Positions 23,203 to 34,230 are shown, counted from the first letter of the stretch. The stretch is DNA of 64,000 bases from Ottelia alismoides (GCA_037367405.1 JAZKJV010011602.1:1-64000), one strand, 5' to 3'. Made by a program: numbers and translations. Notes: a model not told the origin generated them from the letters alone.

Positions 23203-23280
23203 ATTGGTCCCAACATGGCTTAAACACGCGTCTTCAACTCATGAGACCAATGCTCTAACCAATTTTACTACGAGACCAAT
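23203..23280 (-). pseudogene. tRNA-Met-like pseudogene or tRNA-derived SINE head
   Basis: On the minus strand the segment reads ATTGGTC...TTGGTTAGAGC...GGTCTCATGAG...GACCAAT. It contains a D-arm/A-box-like TTGGTTAGAGC and an anticodon-loop-like CTCATGA with CAT. The first and last nine bases can pair like an acceptor stem (ATTGGTCTC with GGGACCAAT). The B-box (TGTTTAAGCC) is decayed from GGTTCGAATCC. Not a functional tRNA. Confidence 0.4.
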
Positions 23281-23707
23281 ATATAATTATTGATTAACGG
23301 TTCCTTGTCTAATTGCAATTCCTCGTCTAATGAAATTTTGATTAACATCCATAAAAAAAATAAATGATAGAAATAATAGTATTTTCGATCAAGGTTTCGT
23401 ATTATCTAAATTGCATCTTTGATTTCCTGAAAGTAAATTTTAAATGTATTTTTACATCATAAACCCTAAAACATTCCAAATTATCTTTCTATGTATTCAT
23501 CATAATTAACACCTAAATCTGCAAACTTGCTTTGTTTAACTTCACGAACCATGTCGTTAGTTTGACTCTTTGTATGTCAACTTGCTTGAGTTAAGTCCGA
23601 GTTCATCAAACCATGCAAAAATCAAATGGTGAATGGAATAATTTTTGTCCATCCCTCTCCTCTTCTTATTCCTTTGATTCTTCCTCTCCATTTCGGGAAA
23701 CCTAATA

Positions 23708-23884
23708 ATGCTGGTGGAAGTGCCAATGGGGGTGCAATGCCACACGAAGTTGGACAACCTCAAGTACCTCAATGAATCTATCATCCCCACGGTCGTGGTT
23801 GCACATGTTAACTTCTTCAAAGATGAGGTCGCGAGAGATCTCGAGAGCAGGTTGGAGGAGAAGGGCTTACTATGCAAGTCTTGA
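23708..23884 (+). pseudogene. Possible captured fragment resembling a trihelix-type protein
   Basis: A 58-codon plus-strand frame begins MLVEVPMGVQCHTKLDNLKY and ends with a charged helix (DEVARDLESRLEEKG). The QC.TK.DNLK phrase resembles the third helix of SIP1-clade trihelix domains (QCRTKVDNLKKKY). The second half has no obvious match. Too short and isolated to be a gene; a fragment at best. Confidence 0.25.
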
Positions 23885-24734
23885 GAATAATCAAGGGGTG
23901 GGGGCATATGTCGAGGCAATCAAGGCGATGGATTAATTAAAATATTAATTATAATATTTTTTTTGAGAAATCGTACATCAACAAATGTGAAATCTAACAA
24001 TAACATTTGGGATTTTCTTGGTTAAATTATGTTATATGTGTAGGAAATTATTTTATCTATTGAGTCATTGTAAAGATTATCCTTTTCTTTCATCTGTCGG
24101 AGGACATGTACTATCGAGGCTGGGTTATGCATGCTCATGCTCCTCTTGTTCTCTACCCGACCAGCTGTCAAACTTAATACACGTGTTTTCTAGGGATTTT
24201 CTAGTGCAGATGTCGTAGAGGATAATTCTTACGATGACCTTTACATAGTAATTATTGTAATGTTTCTATAAATAACTCAATAATGTAACTCAATAAACCA
24301 CATTAACAATATAATTACATATAGTCTCAATTTTCTAGTTTACATCTAATTATTTTCATTAAAATGATAATTGTACACGTCAATCAAATTTTATCCAACA
24401 AAATGATATTTATCAGCGATAATGAAATAACCATGCCTTCAGGTGAAAACTGGGATGGACAAAATGCCAGACACACTGTCAACTCGGAAAATCACTTTCA
24501 AGGAAATCAAGGGAGACTTAGGAATCGAGATCGCATCTGTTCTCTGCCACAATATTCTCCGAAATCTCTATCCATTCCCAGTCCCGATCATTTGTAATCC
24601 TCTTCTGCTTTATTCTCGGAAATCATCTCAAGTCCAAAGTCCTAATACCAATCATAGGTAATCTTCTCAATCAAATCCAAAGTCCTAATCCTCTTCCGAT
24701 ATATATTCTTCTCCCACTCCTCTTCCTTTGTCTC

Positions 24735-24742
24735 TATAAATA
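24735..24742 (+). promoter_or_regulatory. TATA box of small-peptide gene copy 2
   Basis: TATAAATA in the same context as in copy 1, followed by a leader exon ending at 24832. Confidence 0.6.
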
Positions 24743-24996
24743 CCAAAGTCTCACTCCGAGAACAGAACCACGCAACCCATCAGCAACAGTCACCTTCAAC
24801 CTTCTAAGATCCCCCTTTCTTTCTGTGCGAAGGTATCTTCTTCTTTCTTTGACAACTCCAAAATGCTGTTTGATTGCCTTTACATATCTGAATCAGACTA
24901 AGCTGTAGTTTACATGAGAAAGTTTTAGATTTTGTTGCTTTCTTTCTGATGCGAATCTAACCATTGTCTGGATTTTACTATGCAGTATATCAAGGC

Positions 24997-25372
24997 ATGG
25001 AGAACCCCGTACAACGCCCACAAAGGCCGCCCATCGACACCGGAAAGCCTCCCCAGATAAACTTCGGTACAAAGATACTCGAATTTCTCGCTAAGTTTGG
25101 TTTGTTACTGAGAGGCCTACAAACGCCACCTCCACAGATCCATTCTGAGACAGGTATGCTGTTACCAACAATCAGTTTTGGTTTTTTTCACGATCTTTAC
25201 TCTTAACTGACAATGTAAAATTATAGTTACTGTTCATATGCCAGGTATAAGAATCGCCACGAATCTGGATTCGGCAACTCCGCAGAGGCCGCCGATTGAT
25301 ACCGGAAAGCCTGGACAGATCAACTCTGGTAAAGACGGATCAAACAACAGGCAATTGGCTGATACGAAATAG
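24997..25372 (+). CDS. 94-aa protein with repeated PQRPPIDTGKP motif, copy 2
   Basis: Same structure as copy 1: leader exon to 24832, intron 24833-24985, coding exon 24997-25153, intron 25154-25244, coding exon 25245-25372. The reading frame is intact in both copies. The five amino-acid changes I see relative to copy 1 are A4P, L23F, S43T, K55R and K77Q (approximate positions). The last gives TGKPGQINSG in the second motif. Both motif copies (PQRPPIDTGKP) are unchanged. Intact frames and intact splice sites in both copies argue that both still encode protein. Function is not known; the PROPEP comparison given for copy 1 applies equally. Confidence 0.68.
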
Positions 25373-25847
25373 ACTCAAAACTGCACTACTGATGGATCAA
25401 GATGGAATCTGTGCATAAATAAGTTCTGTCCGTCTGGAAAAGCATCCCTTTGAATTTTTCTGGATGTACGTGGAAGCTGAAATTTCTAATAATATATGAT
25501 ATTTTAGACTACTCTTTGGGAGATCATAAGAGTCTTCTCTTCGGTTTCTTGTTTACTATTGAAGACATGGAACTGGAAGATTTCACATCTGGAATAGGAA
25601 TAGGAACGAGGTGACCATTACCTTATCTATAAAGTTCTCTGTGGCGCGATGGTTGAAAATATTCCAACTAATTTATGATTTTATTAAAGGGCATAATTCT
25701 GACAAAACTTTAAAACTATTACGCCGTTCTAAATTTATAATACCAAACGATCAACGGACCGGACAGGAAAGCATACGTTTGCATTTTAGGTATAAATTTC
25801 TCATAAGGATTTTATTTTAATTTATTATTATGGTGTACCCTATTTAT

Positions 25848-26948
25848 CTAGTTTATGATTTTGGGACCACCGTTACTCTTCTTGTTCATCTGTGCGCCGT
25901 CGGAGGGTTCGGAGGTCAGGAGGAAGCGGCTCAGCAACTCCGACGCCGGATCCGCCACCTGCCGCCGCCAGACGTCCTGCTTTGCCGTCCGGAGGGCTTC
26001 GGTGGCATCGAACCTGTGGATCTGCCACCCGGGGAGCGTGCTCAGGCGCTGGATCTTTCCCAGCTGCTGCCGCACCAGAGCGCACGTGTTCGCCTTGATC
26101 TCGGCGATCGCCGCCTCCAGCAGCCCGCTCGCCGCCGGCGACCCCTCCCACTCCGCCCTGAGGTAGGCATCCATCTCCGGCACGCCTATCGACCGCCGGA
26201 GTCCGCGGGTGTAGTTCACCTCCGCCAGAGGATCGAAAAGACTCCGTACCTCGTCCACCAACCCCGACCGTACCATCCGGTCCACCCTCTCCGCCACGAA
26301 CTCGTCGAGAGTGCGGAGCTCCACGTCCACCCAGAGGAAACAGCAGTCGTACCTAGATCGGAACCCCTCATCCACCAGCGCCGCGATGTAGTTGTTGGAT
26401 CCGCCGGCGACGATGGGGAGCCTCCCGCGTGAGATGATATCGCCGACCGAGTCCGTTGCGCTGCGACGGAAGTCGGCGGCGGTGAAGGGGGCGTCGGGGT
26501 GGAGGAAGCCCAGGAGGTGGTGGGGCACTCCGGCGCGTTCCTCCTCAGTGACCTTGTTCGTCACGACGTCCAGGCCCTCGTAGACCTGTATCTTGTCGGA
26601 GTTGACGATCTCCGCGCCCGTGGCGAGCGCGAGGTGGACGGCGAGGCGGGACTTGCCGGTGCCCGTGGCCCCCAGCACGAAGACCACCTTCTCTTTGGAG
26701 CCCCCGGCGAGATGGCCGGGCAGTATGGTGCCTGTGCTTAGTGGAGGTATGGATTCGATCCCTGTTGTCGTTTCCTCTGTTGCCGCACCGTTACCAACAC
26801 TCACTTCATTGCTCAGAACAACAGGTGTTGGCGCCATTTGCTTAATCACAAGGATCGTGTTTTTTTTAAGAACTAAACTGGTACTTGATTTAGATTTAGA
26901 TTGAGATTTACTTACGAGGGAATTTATAAGATCTGGCTTAAGATGCAT
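25848..26948 (-). CDS. IPT: Adenylate isopentenyltransferase (cytokinin biosynthesis)
   Basis: An intronless minus-strand frame encodes an isopentenyltransferase that transfers dimethylallyl diphosphate to ATP/ADP, the first step of isoprenoid cytokinin synthesis. Visible motifs are the P-loop GATGTGKS (residues 93-100 from the chosen start), NSDKIQVYEGLDVVTNK, GVPHHLLGFL, the segment PIVAGGSNNYIAALVD, RYDCCFLWVDV and RGLRRSIGVPE. These match plant ATP/ADP-type IPTs such as AtIPT3/5, not tRNA-IPT. The frame is open to 27065, but the first 30-40 codons there are a transcribed-looking repeat also found at 27146-27330 and 16030-16130. I therefore choose M at 26948 (MHLKPDL), which gives a basic, Ser-rich presequence that could be a plastid transit peptide. 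M at 26837 (MAPTPVV) is the alternative. Confidence 0.93.
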   Translation of the reverse strand: MHLKPDLINSLVSKSQSKSKSSTSLVLKKNTILVIKQMAPTPVVLSNEVSVGNGAATEETTTGIESIPPLSTGTILPGHLAGGSKEKVVFVLGATGTGKSRLAVHLALATGAEIVNSDKIQVYEGLDVVTNKVTEEERAGVPHHLLGFLHPDAPFTAADFRRSATDSVGDIISRGRLPIVAGGSNNYIAALVDEGFRSRYDCCFLWVDVELRTLDEFVAERVDRMVRSGLVDEVRSLFDPLAEVNYTRGLRRSIGVPEMDAYLRAEWEGSPAASGLLEAAIAEIKANTCALVRQQLGKIQRLSTLPGWQIHRFDATEALRTAKQDVWRRQVADPASELLSRFLLTSEPSDGAQMNKKSNGGPKIIN

Positions 26949-26959
26949 TCTTTGGCAAA

Positions 26960-27330
26960 TGGTACATGATTGAAAACATATGAGTTGGATTGCTTTCCTT
27001 TGAGGCCAAAACCTCAAGATTTGCTGCGTTTCTCTCTTTATTAACATTGTTATCCGTCCATTCATTCGTTGTAATCATAATCCCTCCAAGGAAAGAAATT
27101 TATGTTTTCGCCTCAAAGGTACAAAAATGGTACGGAATCCTTCATCGCTGAAAACATATGGACTGGAATGCTTTCCGTCGAGGCGAAAACCTCAAGATTT
27201 GCTGCCTTTTCTTACTTCTTTCTTTCTTTATTAACATTGTTATTCTCGTCGTTCTTCTGCTTGCTCTCACCTTAACTGTATGCACCCATCTCGTGGGCCT
27301 TCTATTACTTTCAAGGTCCAACTTATTGGT
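26960..27330. repeat. Tandem imperfect repeat upstream of IPT
   Basis: Two copies, about 26975-27065 and 27160-27250, each contain AACATATG, GATTGCTTTCC or a close form, then CCTCAAGATTTGCTGC and a CTTTCTTTATTAACATTGTTAT tract. A third copy lies far away at 16030-16130. In the IPT orientation they occupy the region just upstream of the likely start codon, so they are in leader or promoter sequence. Confidence 0.65.
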
Positions 27331-27523
27331 TGTCAACATGAGAGTAAGTGGAACGAAACTTTTTTTGAGAAAATGGGTAATTTACCCAATTTAACAATCT
27401 AGACAAATGCCCAATAAAATGTCAATAATTGACGATACAAGTCACTCCATCTTTGTACTTTTAAACATCCAAACAAATCCTTCCTACCATCATTTCTATG
27501 GTTGAACAGTAATTAGTGTGATC

Positions 27524-29105
27524 TCATAGATTTTGTTCCTTCCAAATATGCCAAATCGTTGCGGCAATTGTACGATCAAAATAGGTTGTATCGAACTTCA
27601 ATCTATATGACTCATAAATTAAATCTTGAATAATCTTCTCATGTAATATGGGAAGTCTCATCCGCTGTTGTACCTCTGTCCACACCTTATAACTAAATGG
27701 GCACTTGAAGAATAGGTGACGAGTTTCTTCATTTTCAGAATTGCAAAATATGCATCTATCCTCAATTGGAAGACCCCACCTTACAAGCCTCCCTCTTGTC
27801 AATATCTTCCCTTTCCATGCCACCAAGGTGATGAGACCCCACTTTGAGACTTCTCTTCTACACCATATGGTATCTAATTCTAGGCAAGTTTGACCTCTTG
27901 ATATACATGCTTCCCAGAACCAAGATAACTCACGGTCTTTCTGGTTGGCTTCTGTGTTCTACTGAATATCATTTGTTTGCAAATCTACCTTTGCTAAATA
28001 TCCAAGTACATCATAGTGATGCAAGTAAACTTGTCCCAAAATGCATGACCAAAATCTAGAGAGGCTAATAGTGAAGAATGGATCCATACCTCCAGAAACC
28101 AATGCTCTTTGCAAATCAAGTATATTCTTCATTCCAATACCCCCTTCTTGACATGGCAGAGCCGCTTCAACCCATGAGAGAGGATGCCACTTGCTTCTCC
28201 ATATGAACTCCATACTTACTAAGTTTACCTTTTTAAGTACACTTGCTTCTCTGGTATAGGAATGCCATCCGACCAATAATTCCACAATTCTTCCATGCCC
28301 CCATCGAATTAATTGACACCTTATCCACAAGTGGTTGGAAATATGAATATTTTGTCACCTTGTGCACAAGTGGTTGGAAATATGAATATTTTGTCACCTT
28401 ATCCACAAGGTGTGGAATGAAACTCGAGTTTAAGAGAGTGACACGTGCAAGTAAGGACAGCATCCTCTCCTCTATCTCCAACAACTCAACTTCTTTGCGA
28501 AGTTTTCAATAAGCCATATCCAACAAGAACATTTTAAATTGTTTGGGCCAAGTAGTAATTTATGGGAAAGTTTCCTGAGTTCCAGTCAATGAATGAGTTT
28601 ACTGAATCTTTTTCTGTCCGGCTAAGGTTTATGTTAAAACGCATAGGATTTTTCTGTTTATCTTGAGATTGGACATGGCCTTGAAAAATTTTATCGTGGT
28701 GGCTACATTTCTAATTTCCTCCTCATTGTATTTGATAAATATAAGGAGGTCATCGACAAATTGTATGTTTGTGATTTCAATGTTAAGACCTGGAATAGGA
28801 AATCCCCTAATTTTTCCATCACTTGCTAATATTTTTTAGCATTCCATCTAGGACATTCATTGAGTTTATAAACAGCAAAGGGGATAAGGTATCTCCTTAT
28901 CTAACACCTCTCTTTGTCTTGAAAAAATCCGTAGATCCCCCATTTATTTTGAGGGAAATTCTAGTGATTTAATCTAGAATATAAACGTATGATGACACCC
29001 GATGCTTCCATTGCCTTTATCACAAAATCCTATTTGGGTGTGTCAACGACTTTTCTAAGTCCACTTTCAAGATAATTGCCTTGCAATTTGTTCTAGTCTA
29101 GTGGT
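27524..29105 (-). mobile_element. LINE remnant, RT and zf-RVT parts
   Basis: Minus strand. The zinc-binding C-terminus is at 27826-27524 (RCIFCNSENEETRHLFFKCP, then WHIWKEQN). The RT connection segment is at 28330-27959 (HPLSWVEAALPCQEGGIGMK). The palm with GDTLSPLLFINSMN lies near 28890-28850, and the catalytic FVDDLLIF near 28760-28735 keeps both aspartates. KVDLEKSFDTP lies near 29060. Frame breaks are frequent. A 39-bp unit is tandemly duplicated in frame at 28326-28403. Confidence 0.88.
28326..28410. repeat. 39-bp tandem duplication inside the LINE
   Basis: The unit starts CACAAGTGGTTGGAAATATG and repeats at 28365, with a third partial start at 28404. It adds 13 residues (KVTKYSYFQPLVH) to the decayed RT frame. 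Confidence 0.8.
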
Positions 29106-29265
29106 TTAATTAGGATCTCTGAGACCAAAAAAAACACAATCGTCCGCCAGATTTTTTGCAATAATTTTTATCAAGGTTCGCAAGGATTGAACAGGGAGGG
29201 GCCATAATGATTTGGACTGCCCCAAGACAGATTGAATTTTCCCGACACGAGCAAAGAACATTTTT

Positions 29266-29420
29266 GGGATTTTTACATCAATAACTCTGAGTAATTTCGC
29301 AATAACATTCATAATCCTTTATAATCGCGAATTACACAAGAAACCCCGAGTAATGCTTAACCTTTACATGACATAACCTTGTGTCAAGTGCCGTTTCGAA
29401 TCTCCGTTAACCTCCCATTT
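29266..29420. mobile_element. Left terminus of a family M2 long-TIR element
   Basis: Begins GGGATTTTTACATCAATAAC, followed by CGAATTACACAAGAAACCCC and ACATAACCTTGTGTCAAG, as at the ends of the 49534-50806 element. No matching right end is correctly nested with it, so this is a truncated copy. Confidence 0.55.
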
Positions 29421-29545
29421 TTTGTAACACCATCGTGATTCCATTTGCAAACATTTTTTTAGTTTGGTAAAACGATTTGGAGGTTATGGAGGGTGTTGCT
29501 AGGAATGAGAGGAGAGTCATGATTTACCGACTAGGCAGGGCACGC

Positions 29546-29582
29546 AGACAAAAGAATAATAATAATAATAATAATAATAAAT
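29546..29582. repeat. (AAT)n microsatellite
   Basis: About eleven AAT/ATA units in a row. Confidence 0.9.
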
Positions 29583-30359
29583 TAATAAGATCTAATAATA
29601 GAAAAAAAATCAGTATAAACATTCATGTGCATGGAGATATATAAAGAATTGCGCGTCTTGTTTTCGCATTTTGAAAATGCATGTCTACAATTAAAGCACC
29701 TAAGGAACATGCACAACATGCGTATTTGTAAAATGATTTTGTTTTGATTGCACTAGTCACTTGGTAAAATGGTGTTTTTTTGGATAAACTTATATATGTA
29801 CCTACGGAGTACCTAGATATTGTATTACTTCTGCATACAGTGAAGTTTGAGACTTGGAGTACGTGATTAAATTGTGTTATGATGAGAAACTAGATGCATA
29901 GTATGTCCACAAATGATTGAGAGTGTAACGGTGCAATCAGTACAGTGGATCCGTGGGAAAATTGGGCCACAGCATGTCCGAGAGATGGGCGAGGTTGCGA
30001 GGGAGCTTGGGTGCCAGGACGTGCTCCTAGTCCTTGCCATGGCACATATGGGTCTAAAGAAAGGAAGGGTCATGAGGGAGCCAAAGGTGTCTAGCATCAA
30101 GACATGCTCATAGTCCTTGTCGTGGCATGTCCAATGCTCAAGAGGGGAGGCTTAGTGCAGGAGCATGGTATCATCGCGTGGGAGGGGACTTGGAGAAGTG
30201 CAACGGCCAAGAGGGAAAGTGTGAAGCTAAGTTGGGGCTGGGAAGGGATGGGGGACAAGATGCACAAGTATGGATGGAGGTAGGGATGCGAACGATTGGA
30301 TACAGATATGGATACAAGTATTATCATATCCTTATCAATTTTTAATACAATGTAATATG

Positions 30360-31595
30360 CAGTGACGGAGAGAGGGGGGGCGGGTGGGGGCTTAGCCCCC
30401 CCGGCTCCCGTGGAAATCCATGTATATGTTAAAATATATAGTATTATATATAATATAAATACATTATTTAATTAATTATAATTTACATGTTATGTATAAT
30501 AGCCTCCCATATCTCAACAAAAAAAATCAAAATATATGACCTAACTACAATAAATATTGTTAACATTACACGATGTGCATAACCGGATATTGATACATCC
30601 GTGTATGTCCATCATCGTACCTTTATAAACCTTCACGGATATGTAGTTTTTATTTTAGCATATATGGTGTAGATAACAGTTTTTCTTTTTATTTTATTTG
30701 CATATATGGATATGGATTTGGATACCTCTTTCATTTTTTAGGATCTTAAAACGGATATGGTTACACAGCTTGCGTCGCAGGAGGGCAGGGGGGCTTGCGT
30801 CGCAGGGGGGTGGGGGGTGGGGGGTGGGGGGGGGGGGTCGCAGGAGGGGCGTGCGTCACGGGCAGGCATGGGGGTGGCTCCCGGAGATCGTGGGGAACTT
30901 CGAGCTTCCGTCGCAGGTGGAGTAGCTTGCGTCACAGGCGGGCCGGGGTATCTGTGTCATGGGCAGGGGGGTCGGTGGAGCTTGTGTCGCAGGCGGGCAG
31001 GGGTATTCGGGGGTTCGGCGGGGTGGACGTGAGGATTTCTTGCACAGGTGGAGGTGGGAGGGATTCTTGCAACGGTCGACGGGGACCTGAGAATTGCTTG
31101 CACAGGTGGACCAGGCGGAGAGGCGGTTGCAAGGTCCGGGGGAGAGCTTGCAGGCGACCATGTTGAAGAGAGACGGTGATGCTATGATTCGTAAATAAGA
31201 ATGACTATTAGGGGTAATTTAGTCTTTCTCAAACGGAAACCGTCAAATGTAACGGACATTTTAAACAGAACATAACACAGGGTTATGTCATGTAAGAGTT
31301 ATGCATTACTCAGAGTTTCTCATGTAATTCATGATTATGAAGGGTTATGAATGTTATTGCAAAATTACTAAGGGTTATGGGTGTAAAAAACCCTTCAAAG
31401 ATTCTATCTATAAAGTTGGATTTTAAGAAACAAATTTGAAAAAAATAGTTACAACGCCTCTTTTGTAACTCCATTACAACAGAGGAACCCCTCCCCAAAT
31501 ACTAACAACTAAAATAACAAGATAAATTAGATAAATACTATCTAAATAATTTAGCCCCCCCCCCCCCCAAGAAGAATTTTCTGGCTTCGTCCCTG
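30360..31595. mobile_element. hAT-type non-autonomous element (about 1.24 kb)
   Basis: Left end CAGTGACGGAG followed by a G-run and GGCTTAGCCCC. Right end, reversed, is CAGGGACGAAGCC with a matching G-run. Flanks are GTAATATG (30352-30359) and GTGATATG (31596-31603), an 8-bp duplication with one mismatch, as expected for hAT. The interior has an AT-rich left half and a G-rich right half (30780-31150) with low-complexity open frames on both strands that I do not regard as genes. Confidence 0.6.
31265..31393. mobile_element. Right terminus of a family M2 element inside the hAT-type element
   Basis: Contains ATAACACAGGGTTATG, CATTACTCAGAGTTTCTC and AAGGGTTATGGGTGTAA and ends CCC, the inverse of the M2 left end. 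It lies inside the 30360-31595 element without a left partner there. Confidence 0.55.
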
Positions 31596-31603
31596 GTGAT
31601 ATG

Positions 31604-33290
31604 GATATTGATATGTATTAAAACTTTACCATATCCTTAAAATATGGATAATGATATAAAATGGATATTGATATAGTATACATGTAATATTAGAAATACA
31701 AAACGATGGGTCAAAGGAGGAGGAGGAGGATCAGCGGTGTTGAAGGAGATGCTGGAGTAAGGGTTGGAATGGTCAGATGTGGAGGAGAAGGATGAGGAGG
31801 AGGGGGATGGAGGAGGGATTGGAGCAGGAGGAAGACATTTCCACCCTATCTATTTTTTCTAATTACTTAGTGTCTCCCGAAGTTAACGTCCGTTAGAGAT
31901 GGGGATGAACGACAACTAATCCGATGGGTACAAGTAATCATTATAGAGAAAGTTAGGGGTAGAACTGATATACCCAAAAATGAATGAGCATAACTGATAT
32001 TGCAATATCTCAGTGGGCACAACTGATAAAAACCTTTATTTATTGCTTGATCGAAAGTTATGCTTTTTAAAAACCAATCCTTTAATATATATCCAAAATA
32101 AGATAATTTTCCTCTCATTGAAAAATAACAACTTGATTTCAATGTAATTCTAATTCAGATCAATGAGTACGATTTCACACGAGTATATATAAGTAACTGA
32201 AAGCTTGTACTTCATCACGAGATGAACAAATTAATTTTAACCTCACAGACTCCAACATGATTATTTTTTTTAAAGAAAAAAAAAGGTGCAAAGCTGCAAA
32301 GGCGGGCACCATATAACTTTATAATCACAAGTTATGTACCAAGAACGACCCCAACATGATTATTTGCACAATAAAATTGCCTTATAGCAATTTTATTATA
32401 TCATATAATGTTATGTATATAAATATGAATTTTATTCACTGCCAATTTTATGTCTTCCTTGAAATTGATGACAAATTCAGTATTCATAGTTGTAATGCTA
32501 TCAGTTGTTTATATAATAACGATTATCTATTGTCTTTCTTTGGAATTTATATTAATTAAATCTAATTTTAGCACCAATTAAGATTAAAAACTAAAAAAAC
32601 AACGCATTCAAACAATAGCATGGTTTTTCTTATATTTCTATTGCTTCTATTTATAAAACTGATATATTTCTATATTTGCAAAACCTGCATTAGCTCATAT
32701 GTATTCTCTATGATATTTGCATAACTATCATTGAAATACCTAATGAATGTGATTTGAATCCCTATGTATATATGGCGAGCCACGACTCAACTGATTGTCG
32801 TCAAAAGCATAACAACAAATGAAAAGTAATATAAAATAGATCCAAATATTTCGAGTTTTTTAAGGACTCTTTTATATATTCTCATTTAAGGACCTTTTAT
32901 GTAAATTACACATAATTTATATTTTCTTCTTTTTTAACCCTTATTATTATACATTGAAATATGTATCATGAACATCTCCATGTCTTAAGTACGAGAATTG
33001 AAGCGAAACATTTTTATAGTATATCAATTTTATAAAAACTATCTCTATCACATTTCAAATAATTTTAAAATTTTCGTTTTGTTTTGTATAGAAAAGTTAA
33101 TGTTGGAGCATCCACCTCGATCTCCATCCCCATTACTACATTGTATAGAGACTTTAGGGTAGAAGGACCAACATTTTACACAAATTCCTTCTTTTTCTGA
33201 TTTGCTTTAAATTCATAAGCTATGATACCTAAAAATGCCTACTTCATAGGGAATAAGTAGCTTCAAATGCATAAGCTATGAACACAAGTA
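31604..33290. other. AT-rich transposon debris
   Basis: 31900-32045 is the right end of a family M3 element (CATAACTGATATTGCAATATC, then CACAACTGATAAAAACC), preceded by a GGAGGA-rich purine tract at 31715-31830. The remainder, to 33290, is AT-rich with nothing recognised. Confidence 0.5.
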
Positions 33291-34230
33291 GTGATCTGGT
33301 GGTAGTGCAGTGAGCATACACCAAGGTTTTAAAAATCAGATCGGACATTAAACCAGTTAATCTTTGATTTGACCAACATGTGACATTGGTTCAAATCAAT
33401 TAGATCGGTTATAACGTCAACATGACATCATCATTCCTATCCACTTGGAAAAAATCGAACCTGGCTTAATTTATTGGTCAGACTGATCCAACCGATTTTT
33501 TGAACTGATAAAACTGGATACAGATATAAGTATGTATTTATATATCAATGAAATAATCGTTTAAATGTCAAATCTTTCAATAGAATAACATGATTGCCTA
33601 TTTCAAGTGAAACTCTATAAAAGTTAGTCGCATTTTCTAGATTTATATATGATTGTAATATTGTAATCACTTATTTATATTTGCTTCTAGAAAATTACTC
33701 TACGAAAGCATTGGCACAACATATATTCCATAAAAGAGAGGAACATAACTTATGTCGCAGAAAGTTAAGATAATAGTAGATAGAAAGAACACCCGTAAGG
33801 AGTTCTATTGAAACAAAAAAATATATGCCTGCCCAGAATAGAAAGATTTTCCGAAAAAACCTGCTAGTGGAGGAAGACCCCTAGGGATAAGAGACATAGA
33901 GCTCGGACACAAGTGATAAAAACCCTATTATTTGATTATTTAAACCTTTATTTTTTGAAAATTTACCAAACCATCAAAACTGGGTAAATCCGGGTCAACC
34001 CAATCCGACCATTCGAGTCAACCCGGTCTGACCATTGGTCGAACCCGGTTTTTATTTTCTTTTTTTTTAAATTAATTACACAAAATCGATTGAACTGACC
34101 ATGTCGGAGGAGTCGGTTCTTGGTCCGACCGGCCTTTCTGGTCCGGTTTTTTAAACCCTGGCCTACACCTAAAGGATTCGGGTTTGAATCTCAAGGAGAC
34201 TCTCTAAACACTTGAAATTACTGGAACTAC
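33280..34230 (+). mobile_element. tRNA-derived SINE-like sequence, split by a later insertion
   Basis: Removing the 33323-34160 insert and one target copy joins GATCTGGTGGTAGTGCAG (A-box-like) to a B-box-like GATTCGGGTTTGAATCTC, at a spacing plausible for a tRNA-derived promoter. The sequence after it is a short A/T-ending tail. The joint reading is inference; both boxes are visible directly. Confidence 0.45.
33323..34160. mobile_element. 838-bp Mutator-like element with 9-bp target duplication
   Basis: Left end AAGGTTTTAAAAATC and right end, reversed, CAGGGTTTAAAAAACC. Flanks are GCATACACC (33314-33322) and GCCTACACC (34161-34169), one mismatch in nine. The interior is full of degenerate GGTC/GACC words (e.g. 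CCGACCGGCC, GGTCAGACTG). The ends resemble the 8088-8300 MITE. At 33908-33930 it contains CACAAGTGATAAAAACCC, a terminus of family M3, so it is itself composite. Confidence 0.7.

Larger units (their letters stand above)
24530..25735 (+). repeat. Copy 2 of the 1.2-kb segmental duplication
   Basis: See copy 1 at 20190-21400. The right end of this copy reaches to within about 110 bp of the 3' end of the convergent IPT gene. Confidence 0.9.

Noticed and set aside
25830..26432. 200-codon plus-strand frame opposite IPT
   Set aside because: Shadow of the IPT coding strand, whose protein motifs are unambiguous.
27142..27394. Small frames on both strands upstream of IPT
   Set aside because: Fall in the repeated leader-like segment; similarity to the extended IPT N-terminus is due to the repeat, not to a second gene.
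28326..28410. Short direct repeats suggestive of an array
   Set aside because: Only two full 39-bp units without spacers, inside a LINE frame; not CRISPR.
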